The notes below the pieces were generated by a model. That model was not told the DNA's origin and ran no database searches. It saw nothing but the letters and a program-made list of their open reading frames with translations. Below, piece after piece: positions 46,929-56,325 of a stretch of DNA of 64,000 nt. This stretch comes from Blastococcus sp. TBT05-19 (GTDB lineage Bacteria > Actinomycetota > Actinomycetes > Mycobacteriales > Geodermatophilaceae): positions 223,803 through 287,802 of the forward strand of contig NZ_QOHI01000006.1 in NCBI RefSeq assembly GCF_003319095.1. Reading direction: 5' to 3'. The translations under genes and the position numbers were made by a program. Numbering within the stretch: position 1 is the stretch's first letter; every line of letters starts with the position of its first letter.

Positions 46929-49166
46929 GTGACCGTCGTCGAACCCAATGCCGCCCCCCTGACCGCCGACGACGGCGGCGTCCCCCGCGACGCCGGCCTC
47001 CCGACCGAGGACGCCGCAGCGGCTCCCCCCGGGCACGTCGCGGACCCCGGGTCCGCCGGGATCCCCGAGCTGTCCGCCGACGGGTTCGAGGCGCACGCCG
47101 GGCGGATGGGCACCGCCGTCGAGGACTGGCTCGCCGACCACACGGCGTCCGAGGCGGGCCGCCCGATCGGTCCCATCACCCCGATCCCGATCCCGGACCG
47201 GCCCGTCCTGCCGATCCGCATGCGCCAGGCCAGCGGCCGCTACCGCTCACCGGCCGGCGGCTTCCAGCTCGAGCTCCGGGTCGACGTCGACGGTCGCCGG
47301 CCGCTCCGCAAGCTCAGCGGCGACTACGTCACCGCCTCGGGAGCGACCACGAGCTACTTCGGCTCCTGGACCGTCGACGCGGCCACCGTCTCCGTCGTCA
47401 ACGGCAACCTCGTGGCCGTGGGCACCGCCCGCTGCACCTGGCCGACGACGTACACCGTGGCACGGGTGACCGTGCCCCGGCGCACCATCTTCCAGCCCGC
47501 CGCGCCCGCGACCATCCAGTGGTCCACCCCCAGCGGGGCCGTCGGCGGCACCTACGTGTGCGCGCCCGAGGGCACGGCGATGCGCGTGGTCGAGCTGGAG
47601 GAGGACATCGAGGCCGGGGTCACCCCGTTCGCCGCCTACGACACCGGGTCGCTGCCCAGCGGCGGCCCGGCGCGGACGCTCACCGCGGCCACCGCGTACG
47701 GGGAGGCGGGCATCCAGGTGCTCGACACCGGCGGCCGCAACACCCTCGCCACCCCGGCCGGGCACATCTGGAACAACGCCAGCCTGCACGGGGCGATGAC
47801 GGCGCACTTCTCCCGCTGGCAGGAGCGGGCGCAGTTCAAGGTGTGGCTGCTGCACGCCCAGCGGCACGAGCTCGGCACGGGGCTGCGCGGCATCATGTTC
47901 GACCAGCAGGGGCTGCAGCGGCAGGGCTGCGCCAGCTTCTACCAGGTCATCCAGGCCGGGACGCCGCAGAACCTGCGCGAGCAGCTCTACGTCGCGGTGC
48001 ACGAGCTCGGGCACTGCTTCAACCTGTTCCACTCGTTCCACAAGAACTTCATGACGCCGCCGCTGCCCAACCGGCCCGGCTCGCTGTCCTGGATGAACTA
48101 CCCGCAGAACTACAACCCGGGCACCGGCGCCCCCAGCGGTGCCGCCGCCTTCTGGGGCGCCTTCCCGTTCCAGTTCGACGACCTGGAGCTGGCCCACCTG
48201 CGGCACGGCTTCCGCGACAACGTGATCATGGGCGGCACGCCGTTCGGCACCGGAGCCGCGCTCGAGATGCCGGTGCAGCCCTCCGACCCGGTCACCGACA
48301 CCAGCGGCCTGCGGCTCGCGGTGCGCACCTCGCCCGCGCGGCCGGTGCTGGGGACACCGGTCGTCCTGGAGCTGGAGCTGACGGTCGACCGCGGCCAGCT
48401 GGTGCACCCGGCCGAGCTCCTGCACCCCAAGTACGGCCTGGTGCAGGTGACGATCAGCCGGCCCCGCGGCGACACCGTCGTCCACCGGCCACCGGTCCTG
48501 CACTGCGCCGATCCGCAGCTGGTCGCCGCCCGTCCGGGCCAGGTCCTGCCGGTCAGCGCCTACATCGGCTACGACGCCGCCGCCGGCCAGGTGTTCGAGG
48601 ACCCGGGGACCTACCGGATCCGCGCCTCCTACACCGCGCCCGACGGCTCCGTCGTCGTCTCCGACAGCACGATGGTGCGGGTCTGGGGCGCCGGCGGCGC
48701 GGAGGACGGCGCCGTGGCCGAGCTGCTGCTCGGCGACGAGGTCGGCATGGCCATGACCCTGCTCGGCAGCGACGCGCCCGCGCTGGCGACCGGCATGGCG
48801 GCGCTCGAGGAGATCGCCGAGGAGCACGCCGAGCACCCGGACGCCGTCTACGCCCGGCTCGCGCTCGGCGTGAACGCCGCGCGACCGTTCACAGCCGTGC
48901 GGGACGACGGCTCGGTGTCGGTGCGCGAGCGCGACCTGGACCGGGCCGACTCGCTGCTCCGGCCGGCGATCGACGCCTCCCGCGGTGCGGGCGGGCTCGA
49001 CGACCTGACGCTGGTGCAGGTCATGGGGTACCTCGCCCGCAGCCACGCCGCGGAGGGCGACCGCCACGGGGCCCGCGACCTGCGCGGTGACGCCGCGCGG
49101 ATCGCCGAGGAGAAGCAGCTGCCCGGCGCCGCGCTGGGCATGCTCGCCACGGACGAGGAGGACTGA
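46929..49166 (+). CDS. large metzincin-like zinc-site protein of unknown function
   Basis: 745 residues without signal peptide or membrane helix. An Asp/Pro-rich N-terminus (~100 residues) precedes beta-rich segments (YRSPAGGFQLELRVDVDGRRPLRK region). The zinc motif is HELGHCFNLFH (358-368): HExxHxxNxxH, metzincin spacing with Asn instead of the usual Gly. SWMNYP follows with Met389 as the expected Met-turn. Next come immunoglobulin-like strands (LVVRTSPARPVLGTPVVLELEL type) and TPR-like C-terminal helices (PDAVYARLALGVNA, LVQVMGYLARSHAAEG). A cytosolic or non-classically exported protease is inferred. GTG 46929 has GAGGAG upstream. Family not recognised. Confidence 0.65.
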   Translation: MTVVEPNAAPLTADDGGVPRDAGLPTEDAAAAPPGHVADPGSAGIPELSADGFEAHAGRMGTAVEDWLADHTASEAGRPIGPITPIPIPDRPVLPIRMRQASGRYRSPAGGFQLELRVDVDGRRPLRKLSGDYVTASGATTSYFGSWTVDAATVSVVNGNLVAVGTARCTWPTTYTVARVTVPRRTIFQPAAPATIQWSTPSGAVGGTYVCAPEGTAMRVVELEEDIEAGVTPFAAYDTGSLPSGGPARTLTAATAYGEAGIQVLDTGGRNTLATPAGHIWNNASLHGAMTAHFSRWQERAQFKVWLLHAQRHELGTGLRGIMFDQQGLQRQGCASFYQVIQAGTPQNLREQLYVAVHELGHCFNLFHSFHKNFMTPPLPNRPGSLSWMNYPQNYNPGTGAPSGAAAFWGAFPFQFDDLELAHLRHGFRDNVIMGGTPFGTGAALEMPVQPSDPVTDTSGLRLAVRTSPARPVLGTPVVLELELTVDRGQLVHPAELLHPKYGLVQVTISRPRGDTVVHRPPVLHCADPQLVAARPGQVLPVSAYIGYDAAAGQVFEDPGTYRIRASYTAPDGSVVVSDSTMVRVWGAGGAEDGAVAELLLGDEVGMAMTLLGSDAPALATGMAALEEIAEEHAEHPDAVYARLALGVNAARPFTAVRDDGSVSVRERDLDRADSLLRPAIDASRGAGGLDDLTLVQVMGYLARSHAAEGDRHGARDLRGDAARIAEEKQLPGAALGMLATDEED

Positions 49167-49179
49167 GTCGCCGAGACCC

Positions 49180-49212
49180 GGGGCCGGGAGGAAGGCGCTT
49201 CCTCCCGGCCCC
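49180..49212 (+). terminator. 15-bp hairpin after the metzincin-like gene
   Basis: Perfect stem 49180-49194 / 49198-49212, 3-nt loop, 13 nt after the stop. Flanking CCC (49177-49179) can also pair with GGG (49214-49216) of the next gene's ribosome site. Confidence 0.75.
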
Positions 49213-49225
49213 CGGGGAGCGCACG

Positions 49226-49540
49226 ATGACCGCTGTGAGCGAGCCGGGCGTCCTGGAGCTGGGCACGGGCTTCCGGGACGACGACGTCAGCGTGCTGGTC
49301 GACGGCCGCGAGGTGTGGTCGGCGGCCGGGGTCACCACCGACTACTCGGTCGGGCTGGCCGCCGTCGTGCCGCTGCCGGCGACGGGCCCGGGCGAGATCG
49401 AGGTGCGCGTGGGCGACCGCGCCCGGGGCACCCGGCAGGTGCAGGGGCAGGCCGCCGCGGGGCCGCTGCGGCTGCGCTGCGACCTCGACCCGGCGGGCGC
49501 CATGGCGCTCGGCACCGCGCCGGAGGGGCCGGTCTTCTAG
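49226..49540 (+). CDS. small beta-rich protein of unknown function
   Basis: 104 residues: LELGTGFRDDDVSVLVDGREVW, then VPLPATGPGEIEVRVGDRARGT and GPLRLRCDLDPAGAMA, alternating strands that suggest a small beta-sandwich. No signal peptide. ATG with GGGGAG 6 nt upstream, next to a strong hairpin. It lies downstream of the metzincin-like gene and may be its partner. Its TAG stop shares the palindrome CTAG with the opposing pgsA stop. Confidence 0.55.
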   Translation: MTAVSEPGVLELGTGFRDDDVSVLVDGREVWSAAGVTTDYSVGLAAVVPLPATGPGEIEVRVGDRARGTRQVQGQAAAGPLRLRCDLDPAGAMALGTAPEGPVF

Positions 49541-50217
49541 GCGGCGGTGTCGGTCCGGGTGCCGGTACCGGTGCTCGGACCGGCCGCGCGACGCGCGGCG
49601 GCGGCACGCATGGCCCGGGCGCTGGTGCGGCGCAGCGTGACGGCGCGGTAGACGTAGTCCAGCCCGCTGAGCACCGTCAGCAGCACGGCTGCGGCCATGA
49701 CCCACCAGCGCGCGGAGGCCAGCACCCCGGACAGCGGGAGGATGTAGAGCGCGATGGCCAGGGACTGCACCACGGTCTTCGCCTTGCCACCCCGGCTGGC
49801 GGCGATGACCCCGTGCCGGATGACCCAGAACCGCAGCAGCGTGACGCCGACCTCGCGGACCAGGACCACGATCGTCACCCACCAGGGCAGCAGCCCCAGG
49901 ATCGACAGGCCGATCAGCGCGGTGCCGGTGAGCGCCTTGTCGGCGATCGGGTCGGCGAGCTTGCCGAACTCGGTGACCTGGCCGGTCTTCCGCGCGATCA
50001 TGCCGTCGTAGCGGTCGGTGATGATGGCCAGCCCGAAGACCAGCGCCGCCCAGTAGCGGTCGCGGTCGTCCAGCCCGTCGTCCTGCAGGAGCAGCACGGC
50101 GAAGACCGGGACGACCAGCAGTCGCAGCACGGTCAGCGCGTTGGGCAGGTTGACCACCTTGACCGACTGCGGAGGTGTCGCAGCCGGGTCGGGGGCGACG
50201 TCGGTCACCGGGATCAC
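49537..50217 (-). CDS. pgsA: CDP-diacylglycerol-glycerol-3-phosphate 3-phosphatidyltransferase
   Basis: Makes phosphatidylglycerol phosphate in the membrane. 226 residues with about five helices and the CDP-alcohol phosphotransferase motif in the segment [13 protein letters not shown] plus [10 protein letters not shown]. The first Asp-Gly pair is preceded by Tyr, so the canonical DG-x2-AR-x8-G-x3-D-x3-D is complete. The Thr-rich tail is disordered. The GTG overlaps the rimO stop (GTGA). Confidence 0.92.
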   Translation of the reverse strand: MIPVTDVAPDPAATPPQSVKVVNLPNALTVLRLLVVPVFAVLLLQDDGLDDRDRYWAALVFGLAIITDRYDGMIARKTGQVTEFGKLADPIADKALTGTALIGLSILGLLPWWVTIVVLVREVGVTLLRFWVIRHGVIAASRGGKAKTVVQSLAIALYILPLSGVLASARWWVMAAAVLLTVLSGLDYVYRAVTLRRTSARAMRAAAARRAAGPSTGTGTRTDTAA

Positions 50218-51650
50218 CAGCCGGCCGGGGTGGCGGCCGGGACGAGCACGCGGGCGACCAGGTCGACGCCCTCGGTGCCGACGACCTCGGCCTCGACGAG
50301 CTGCCCGGCGAGGGCGCCGTCCGGGACGCCGGTGACCGTGGTGGTCCCGTCGGCGTCGGGGTCCTGGTGGGCGGCGTGGCCGGACCAGGTGCCGGGGCCG
50401 TCGGTGGCCGAGAGGTCCTCGGTGAGCAGCACCTCGACCCGCTCGCCGATCCGGTCCTCGGCCCGCTGGGCGGTGAGCTCCTCGACGAGGTCGGTGATCC
50501 GCCGGACGCGGGCGTCGATCTCGGGCTGGTCGAGCTTGCCGGGCAGCCGCATGGCCTCGGTGCCCTCCTCGTCGGAGTAGCCGAAGACACCGACCGCGTC
50601 CAGGCGGCCCTCGGTGAGGAATCGCTCGAGCTCGGCGACGTCCTCCTCGGTCTCCCCGGGGAAACCGAGGATGACGTTGGTGCGGAAGCCCGCGCCCGGC
50701 GCCAGGCTACGGGCCCGCTCGATCGTGCGCAGGAAGTCCTCGGTCCCACCGAAGCGGCGCATCCGGCGCAGCAGCGTCGGCGAGGAGTGCTGGAAGGACA
50801 GGTCGAAGTACGGAGCCACGCCAGGCGTGCCGGCGATGAGGTCGAGCAACCCCGGGCGCAGCTCGGCCGGCTGCAGGTAGGCCACCCGCACCCGGACGAT
50901 CCCCTCGACCGCGGCCAGCTGCGGCAGCAGCTTCTCCAGCGAGCGCAGGTCGCCGAGGTCCTTGCCGTAGGAGGTGGAGTTCTCGCTGACCAGCACGAGC
51001 TCGGTGACGCCCTGGGAGGCCAGCCACTGCGCCTCGCCGAGCACCTCGGCCGGCGGCCGGGAGACGAAGGCGCCGCGGAAGGTGGGGATCGCGCAGAAGG
51101 CGCACCGGCGGTCGCAGCCCGACGCCAGCTTCAGTGCCGCCGAGGGGCCCGACGCCAGGCGCTTGCGGCGCAGCCAGTCGTGGCCGGGGATGGCCGGCGC
51201 GTCCGCCGCGGCGGTCGCAGCCGTCCGCTGGACGGGGCTGATGGGCAGGAGGGTGCGCCGGTCACGCGGGGTGTGCGGCACGAGGGGCCGGCCGCTCAGG
51301 ACGTCGTCCAGCCGCCCGCCGATCTCGGCGTAGTCGTCGAAACCGAGGACTGTGGCCTCCGGCAGCGCACCGGCGAGCTCCGAGCCGTAGCGCTCGGCCA
51401 TGCAGCCGACCGCGACGACGGAGGCCCCGGAGTCGGTGGCGGCCAGGATCGCGTCGACCGAGTCCTTCTTGGCCGACTCGATGAAGCCGCAGGTGTTGAC
51501 CAGGACGGCGTCGGCGCCGTCGGCGTCCTCGACGAGCTCGTACCCCTCGGCGGCCAGCCGGCCGGCCAGCTCCTCGGAGTCGACCTCGTTGCGGGCGCAT
51601 CCGAGCGTCACCAGCGCCACGGTCCGGGCAGGGTGGGGCGCGGCTGTCAC
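50214..51650 (-). CDS. rimO: ribosomal protein uS12 methylthiotransferase
   Basis: Radical-SAM enzyme adding a methylthio group to an aspartate of uS12. 478 residues: UPF0004 domain ([37 protein letters not shown]), radical-SAM CxxxCxxC (GCDRRCAFC), [18 protein letters not shown] central part and a C-terminal TRAM domain. The [11 protein letters not shown] motif separates RimO from MiaB. GTG start 6 nt after TAGGAT; coupled to pgsA. Confidence 0.95.
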   Translation of the reverse strand: MTAAPHPARTVALVTLGCARNEVDSEELAGRLAAEGYELVEDADGADAVLVNTCGFIESAKKDSVDAILAATDSGASVVAVGCMAERYGSELAGALPEATVLGFDDYAEIGGRLDDVLSGRPLVPHTPRDRRTLLPISPVQRTAATAAADAPAIPGHDWLRRKRLASGPSAALKLASGCDRRCAFCAIPTFRGAFVSRPPAEVLGEAQWLASQGVTELVLVSENSTSYGKDLGDLRSLEKLLPQLAAVEGIVRVRVAYLQPAELRPGLLDLIAGTPGVAPYFDLSFQHSSPTLLRRMRRFGGTEDFLRTIERARSLAPGAGFRTNVILGFPGETEEDVAELERFLTEGRLDAVGVFGYSDEEGTEAMRLPGKLDQPEIDARVRRITDLVEELTAQRAEDRIGERVEVLLTEDLSATDGPGTWSGHAAHQDPDADGTTTVTGVPDGALAGQLVEAEVVGTEGVDLVARVLVPAATPAGW

Positions 51651-51656
51651 CGGGCC

Positions 51657-51662
51657 ATCCTA
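51657..51662 (-). promoter_or_regulatory. -10 element TAGGAT, leaderless start of rimO
   Basis: TAGGAT on the minus strand, 6 nt before GTG at 51650. Confidence 0.55.
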
Positions 51663-51726
51663 GATGAAGGACCCTCGTGCGCCCCGTCACTCGAACGCTC
51701 GCGACGGGTCCCTGCGCGGGGGCCGT

Positions 51727-54237
51727 TCAGGCGGCTCCGCCGCGCAGGGTGAACAGGGTCGCCTCCAGCTCGTCCGGCTTGATCAGCACGTCGCGGGCCT
51801 TGGACCCCTCGGACGGGCCGACGATGCCGCGGCTCTCCATGAGGTCCATGAGCCGGCCGGCCTTGGCGAAGCCGACGCGGAGCTTGCGCTGCAGCATCGA
51901 CGTCGAGCCGAACTGGCTGGTGACGATGAGCTCCACCGCCTGCAGCAGCAGGTCGAGGTCGCCGCCGATGTCCTCGTCGATCTCCTTCTGCTCGCCGGCC
52001 GCGGAGCCGGCGGAGAAGACCTCCTCGCGGTACTCCGGCTCGGCCTGGCGCTTGGTGAACTCGACGACCGCCTCGATCTCGGCGTCGGTGACGAAGGCGC
52101 CCTGCACGCGCATCGGCTTGCCGGCACCGATGGGCATGAACAGCGCGTCACCCATGCCGATGAGCTTCTCCGCGCCCGGCTGGTCGAGGATGACCCGGCT
52201 GTCGGTGAGGCTGGAGGTCGAGAACGCCAGCCGCGAGGGCACGTTGGCCTTGATCAGACCGGTGACGACGTCGACCGACGGGCGCTGGGTCGCCAGGATC
52301 AGGTGGATGCCCGCGGCACGGGCCTTCTGGGTGATCCGGACGATGTGCTCCTCGACGTCGCGCGGGGCGACCATCATCAGGTCGGCGAGCTCGTCGACGA
52401 TGGCGAGGATGTAGGGGTAGGGCCGGTAGACCCGCTCGCTGCCGGGGGGCGCGGTGATCTCGCCCTTCTCGACCTTGCGGTTGAAGTCGTCGATGTGCCG
52501 CACCCCGGTGGACTTCATGTCCTGGTAGCGCTGCTCCATCTCCTCGACCAGCCAGGCCAGCGCGGTGGCGGCCTTCTTCGGGTCGGTGATGATCGGCGTG
52601 ATCAGGTGCGGGATGCCGTCGTAGGGCGTCAGCTCGACCATCTTCGGGTCGACCAGGATCATCCGCAGCTGGTCCGGGGTGGCCCGCAGCAGCAGCGAGG
52701 TCAGGATCGAGTTGACGCAGCTGGACTTACCGGCACCGGTGGCACCGGCGACCAGGAGGTGCGGCATCTTCGCGAGGTTGGCGCAGACGAAGCCGCCCTC
52801 GATGTCCTTGCCCAGGCCGACCAGCATCGGGTGCGGGTCCTGCTTGGCCGCCTGCGAGCGCAGGACGTCGCCGAGGCTGACCTTCTCGCGGTCGGTGTTG
52901 GGCACCTCGATGCCGACGGCGGACTTGCCCGGGATCGGCGCCAGGATGCGGATGTTGTCGTTGGCCACCGCGTAGGCCATGTTCTTGGTCAGCTGGGTGA
53001 TCTTCTCGACCTTGACGCCCTGGCCGAGCTCCACCTCGTAGCGGGTGACCGTCGGGCCACGGGTGAACCCGGTGACGGCGGCGTCGATGTTGAACTGCTC
53101 GAGCACGCCGCTGATCGCCTCGATGGCGACGTCGTTGGCCTTGGAGCGGGCGCGCGGCGGGTCGCCGGGGCGCAGCGTCGAGAGCGCGGGCAGGACGTAG
53201 TCACCCTCGACCGGCTGGATGGACAGCTGCTCCGGCTCGGTGATCGGCGGCAGGTCCTCCTCTGGACGGGTCCGGTCGACGACGGCCGGGCGTGCGGCGG
53301 GCACGGGCGGCGGGGACGCCAGCTCGACGTGCTCGGGGTCGGTGGTGCGGGTGGCCTCGGGCGCCTCCGCGTAGGCGGCGTGGTCGATCGGGCCGGTGGT
53401 GAGCAGGTCCTCCGACAGCGAGCGACGGCGACGGCCCCTGGGTGCGGGCTCCTCGTCCTCCTCGTCGTCGTGGTCGAGCTCGTCGTAGTCCTCGTCGTAG
53501 TCGTCGCGGCCGAGGAGCCGGTCGGTGAACTCGCGCAGCCGCTCCGGGATCTGGTGCACCGGCGTCGCGGTGATGACCAGCAGCCCGAAGAAGGCGAGCA
53601 GGAACAGCAGGACGACGGCGACGATCGCGCCCAGCCCGGCGACCAGCGGCGTCCCGACGGCCCAGCCGACCAGCCCACCGGAGCCCGGGCGGCCCGCCTG
53701 CGGGTCGGCCGACGTCCCGAGCACCTGGGCGATGCCGAGGATCGAGGCGATCATGCACAGCCAGCCGATGACCAGCCGGCCCCGGGCCTCGGGACGCGGC
53801 CCGCGGCGCAGCAGCCGCAGGGCGGCGAAGAAGAGGACGACGGGCAGCACCATCACCAGCGAGCCGATGATCCAGCGCACGCCGTCGGTGAGGCCGGCCC
53901 CGACCGGCCCGATGCCGTTGCTCCAGGCGGCGGCGCCGAGCACGATGGCCAGGCCCAGGACCGCGAGGCCGACGCCGTCCCTGCGGTGCTCGGGCGCGAG
54001 CGGCTCGGCCTCCTCCGGCCGCGCCACCGAACGGGCGAGCCCGCCGGCGCCGCGGGCGAGCAGGTTCCAGCCCCCGCTGGCGATCCGCCAGAAGCCAGGA
54101 CCCTGCGGCTTCTTCTTGGCGGCGGGACGGCGGTTGGGCGAGCGCTTGGCCGGCGGCCGCTTCTTGCTCGCCGCCGTCGATCCGGACCGGCTGCGAGTGG
54201 CGGCCGGCCGACGCGTCGACGTGGTGCGGGCAGGCAT
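51727..54237 (-). CDS. ftsK: DNA translocase FtsK
   Basis: Septum-anchored hexameric motor that clears and unlinks chromosome termini at division. 836 residues: a basic N-terminus, four membrane helices (about 70-220), an acidic and Arg-rich linker, the RecA-like motor with Walker A GATGAGKSS (about residue 498) and Walker B ILAIVDELADL, and the DNA-reading gamma winged helix (STSMLQRKLRVGFAKAGRLMDLME). Length is normal for actinobacterial FtsK. ATG 7 nt after TACCGT. Confidence 0.96.
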   Translation of the reverse strand: MPARTTSTRRPAATRSRSGSTAASKKRPPAKRSPNRRPAAKKKPQGPGFWRIASGGWNLLARGAGGLARSVARPEEAEPLAPEHRRDGVGLAVLGLAIVLGAAAWSNGIGPVGAGLTDGVRWIIGSLVMVLPVVLFFAALRLLRRGPRPEARGRLVIGWLCMIASILGIAQVLGTSADPQAGRPGSGGLVGWAVGTPLVAGLGAIVAVVLLFLLAFFGLLVITATPVHQIPERLREFTDRLLGRDDYDEDYDELDHDDEEDEEPAPRGRRRRSLSEDLLTTGPIDHAAYAEAPEATRTTDPEHVELASPPPVPAARPAVVDRTRPEEDLPPITEPEQLSIQPVEGDYVLPALSTLRPGDPPRARSKANDVAIEAISGVLEQFNIDAAVTGFTRGPTVTRYEVELGQGVKVEKITQLTKNMAYAVANDNIRILAPIPGKSAVGIEVPNTDREKVSLGDVLRSQAAKQDPHPMLVGLGKDIEGGFVCANLAKMPHLLVAGATGAGKSSCVNSILTSLLLRATPDQLRMILVDPKMVELTPYDGIPHLITPIITDPKKAATALAWLVEEMEQRYQDMKSTGVRHIDDFNRKVEKGEITAPPGSERVYRPYPYILAIVDELADLMMVAPRDVEEHIVRITQKARAAGIHLILATQRPSVDVVTGLIKANVPSRLAFSTSSLTDSRVILDQPGAEKLIGMGDALFMPIGAGKPMRVQGAFVTDAEIEAVVEFTKRQAEPEYREEVFSAGSAAGEQKEIDEDIGGDLDLLLQAVELIVTSQFGSTSMLQRKLRVGFAKAGRLMDLMESRGIVGPSEGSKARDVLIKPDELEATLFTLRGGAA

Positions 54238-54244
54238 GCGTCAG

Positions 54245-54250
54245 ACGGTA
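54245..54250 (-). promoter_or_regulatory. -10 element TACCGT, leaderless start of ftsK
   Basis: TACCGT on the minus strand, 7 nt before ATG at 54237. Confidence 0.55.
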
Positions 54251-54304
54251 AGCCCGCCGGGGGCCCGGACCGGGCAGGCCGGGGCTCGTGTCCTCCCTGT
54301 CCCA

Positions 54305-54310
54305 TAACGT
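54305..54310 (+). promoter_or_regulatory. -10 element TAACGT, leaderless start of the S9 peptidase gene
   Basis: TAACGT, 7 nt, then ATG at 54318. Confidence 0.55.
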
Positions 54311-54317
54311 CACATCC

Positions 54318-56249
54318 ATGAGCACCCACGGCACCTGGCCGACGCCGATCACCTCCGCGCTGGTCGTCCGCACCGCGGCCCGGCTCGAGGAGGTCGTCGT
54401 GGACGGTGAGGACGTCTGGTGGTCGGAGTCGCGCCCGGACGAGGACGGCCGCTCGGTGCTGGTCCGCCGATCGGGCGAGGGCACGGTCACCGACGTGCTG
54501 CCGGCGCCGTGGAACGCCCGCACCCGCGTGCACGAGTACGGCGGTGCGGCGTGGACGGTCGCCGAGGGCGTCGTGTGGTTCACGAACTGGTCGGACCAGC
54601 GGCTGTACCGACTGGACCCCGGCGCCTCCTCCCCCGTCGCGGTCACCTCGGAGCCGGCCCTCCCCTCGGGCGTGCGGCGAGCCGACCTTCGGGTCACCCC
54701 CGAAGCCGTGCTCGCCGTCCGCGAGACGCACGCGGCCTCCGGCGCCGCGGCCGACGTCGTGAACGAGATCGTCCGCGTGCGGCCCGACGGCGGGGAGGAG
54801 GTGCTGGTCACCGGCCCCGACTTCGTCTCCGACCCGTCCCTGGCGCCGGACGGCGCGACGCTGGCCTGGCTGCAGTGGGACCACCCGCACATGCCGTGGG
54901 ACGCAGCACAGCTCGTCGTCCGGACCCCTGACGGCATGGAGACCGTGGTGGCCGGCGGCCCGGGCGAGTCCGTCGTCCAGCCGATCTGGTCCTCCGATGG
55001 CACGCTGTGGTTCCTCTGCGACCGCACCGACGTCTGGTCGCTGTACCGGTGGGCACCCGGCGGCGCGGCCGAGCTGGTGCTCGACGTGGGCAGCGACATC
55101 GGCGGCCCGCAATGGCGGTTCGGCTCCAGCCGGTTCGCCCTGCTCGACGACGGCCGCGTGGCGCTGGCCTACGGCCGCGACGGGGCCGACCGGCTCGCCG
55201 TCCTCTCCCCCGGCGGGGACCTGCGCGAGCTCGAGCTCCCCCACGCGTCGTTCTCCTACCTCCGCGCGCCGGGCACGCGCGTCGTGTGCGCCGCGGGCGG
55301 CCCGGCCGCCGAGCGGGTCGTCCTCTCCGTCGACGTCGACAGCGGCGTGGCGGACGTGCTGCGACCGGCCCGCGAACTGGGCCTGGACCCGGCCTGGTTC
55401 TCGACGCCGGAGTTCGTCACCTTCCCGACGCCCGACGACGGCACCGGCATCGACGCCGCGCACGCCGTCGTCTACCCGCCGACCAACCCGGAGGCCACCG
55501 GCCCGAACGGCGGCCTGCCGCCCCTGGTCGTGATGGTGCACGGGGGCCCGACGTCGAGCCACGACCGCGTGCTGAACCTGGAGATCCAGTACTTCACCTC
55601 GCGCGGGTTCTGCGTCGCGCACGTCGACTACCGCGGGTCCACCGGCTACGGCCGCCGCTACCGCGACGCCCTGCAGGGCCGCTGGGGCGTCGTCGACCTC
55701 GACGACGTCGTCGCGTGCGCGCGCCACCTGGCCGACGCGGGTCGGGTCGACCCCGCCCGCATGGCGATCCGGGGCGGGTCGGCCGGCGGGTACACCGTGC
55801 TGGCCGCGCTGAGCATGCGGCCCGGCGTGTTCACCGCCGGCGCCAGCCACTTCGGGGTGGCCGACCTCGGTGCGCTCGCCACCGAGACGCACAAGTTCGA
55901 GTCCCGCTACCTCGACGGGCTGGTCGCGCCCTGGCCGGAAGGCGCCGACGTGTACGCCGAGCGGTCACCGATCACCCACGTCGACACGCTGGACACCCCG
56001 CTCGCGGTCTTCCAGGGCGAGGAGGACGCCGTCGTGCCGCCGTCGCAGGCCGAGGCGATCGTCGCCGCGCTGCGGGACAGGGGCGTGCCGCACGCCTACC
56101 TGCTCTTCCCCGGGGAGCAGCACGGCTTCCGCAAGGCGGAGAACATCCGTGCCGCCCTGGACGGCGAGCTCTCGTTCTACGCCCAGGTGTGGGGCTTCGA
56201 CCTCCCGGCGGACGAGGGCATTCCGCCGATCGAGGTCGTCACCAGCTGA
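54318..56249 (+). CDS. S9-family prolyl-oligopeptidase-type peptidase
   Basis: 643 residues, no signal peptide: an N-terminal seven-bladed propeller (repeats such as DGATLAWLQWDHPHMPW and DGTLWFLCDRTDVWSLYRW) gating a C-terminal alpha/beta-hydrolase. The nucleophile lies in GGSAGGY (about residue 488), the acid in EEDAVVP and the histidine in EQHGF (about residue 601). It probably cleaves short peptides from the N-terminus (dipeptidyl aminopeptidase/acylaminoacyl-peptidase type). ATG 7 nt after TAACGT. Confidence 0.9.
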   Translation: MSTHGTWPTPITSALVVRTAARLEEVVVDGEDVWWSESRPDEDGRSVLVRRSGEGTVTDVLPAPWNARTRVHEYGGAAWTVAEGVVWFTNWSDQRLYRLDPGASSPVAVTSEPALPSGVRRADLRVTPEAVLAVRETHAASGAAADVVNEIVRVRPDGGEEVLVTGPDFVSDPSLAPDGATLAWLQWDHPHMPWDAAQLVVRTPDGMETVVAGGPGESVVQPIWSSDGTLWFLCDRTDVWSLYRWAPGGAAELVLDVGSDIGGPQWRFGSSRFALLDDGRVALAYGRDGADRLAVLSPGGDLRELELPHASFSYLRAPGTRVVCAAGGPAAERVVLSVDVDSGVADVLRPARELGLDPAWFSTPEFVTFPTPDDGTGIDAAHAVVYPPTNPEATGPNGGLPPLVVMVHGGPTSSHDRVLNLEIQYFTSRGFCVAHVDYRGSTGYGRRYRDALQGRWGVVDLDDVVACARHLADAGRVDPARMAIRGGSAGGYTVLAALSMRPGVFTAGASHFGVADLGALATETHKFESRYLDGLVAPWPEGADVYAERSPITHVDTLDTPLAVFQGEEDAVVPPSQAEAIVAALRDRGVPHAYLLFPGEQHGFRKAENIRAALDGELSFYAQVWGFDLPADEGIPPIEVVTS

Positions 56250-56251
56250 GA

Positions 56252-56300
56252 TGTGCGCTGAGGGCGCGTTCCGAGCGACGGAATGCGCCCTCGGCGCACA
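56252..56300. terminator. long bidirectional hairpin between the S9 gene and the RNase J gene
   Basis: 21-bp stem with two non-Watson-Crick positions (56252-56272 and 56280-56300), 7-nt loop, starting 2 nt after the S9 stop; 26 nt from the opposing stop. Confidence 0.75.
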
Positions 56301-56325
56301 GTGCCACCGTGCGCCGCCAGGTCGG

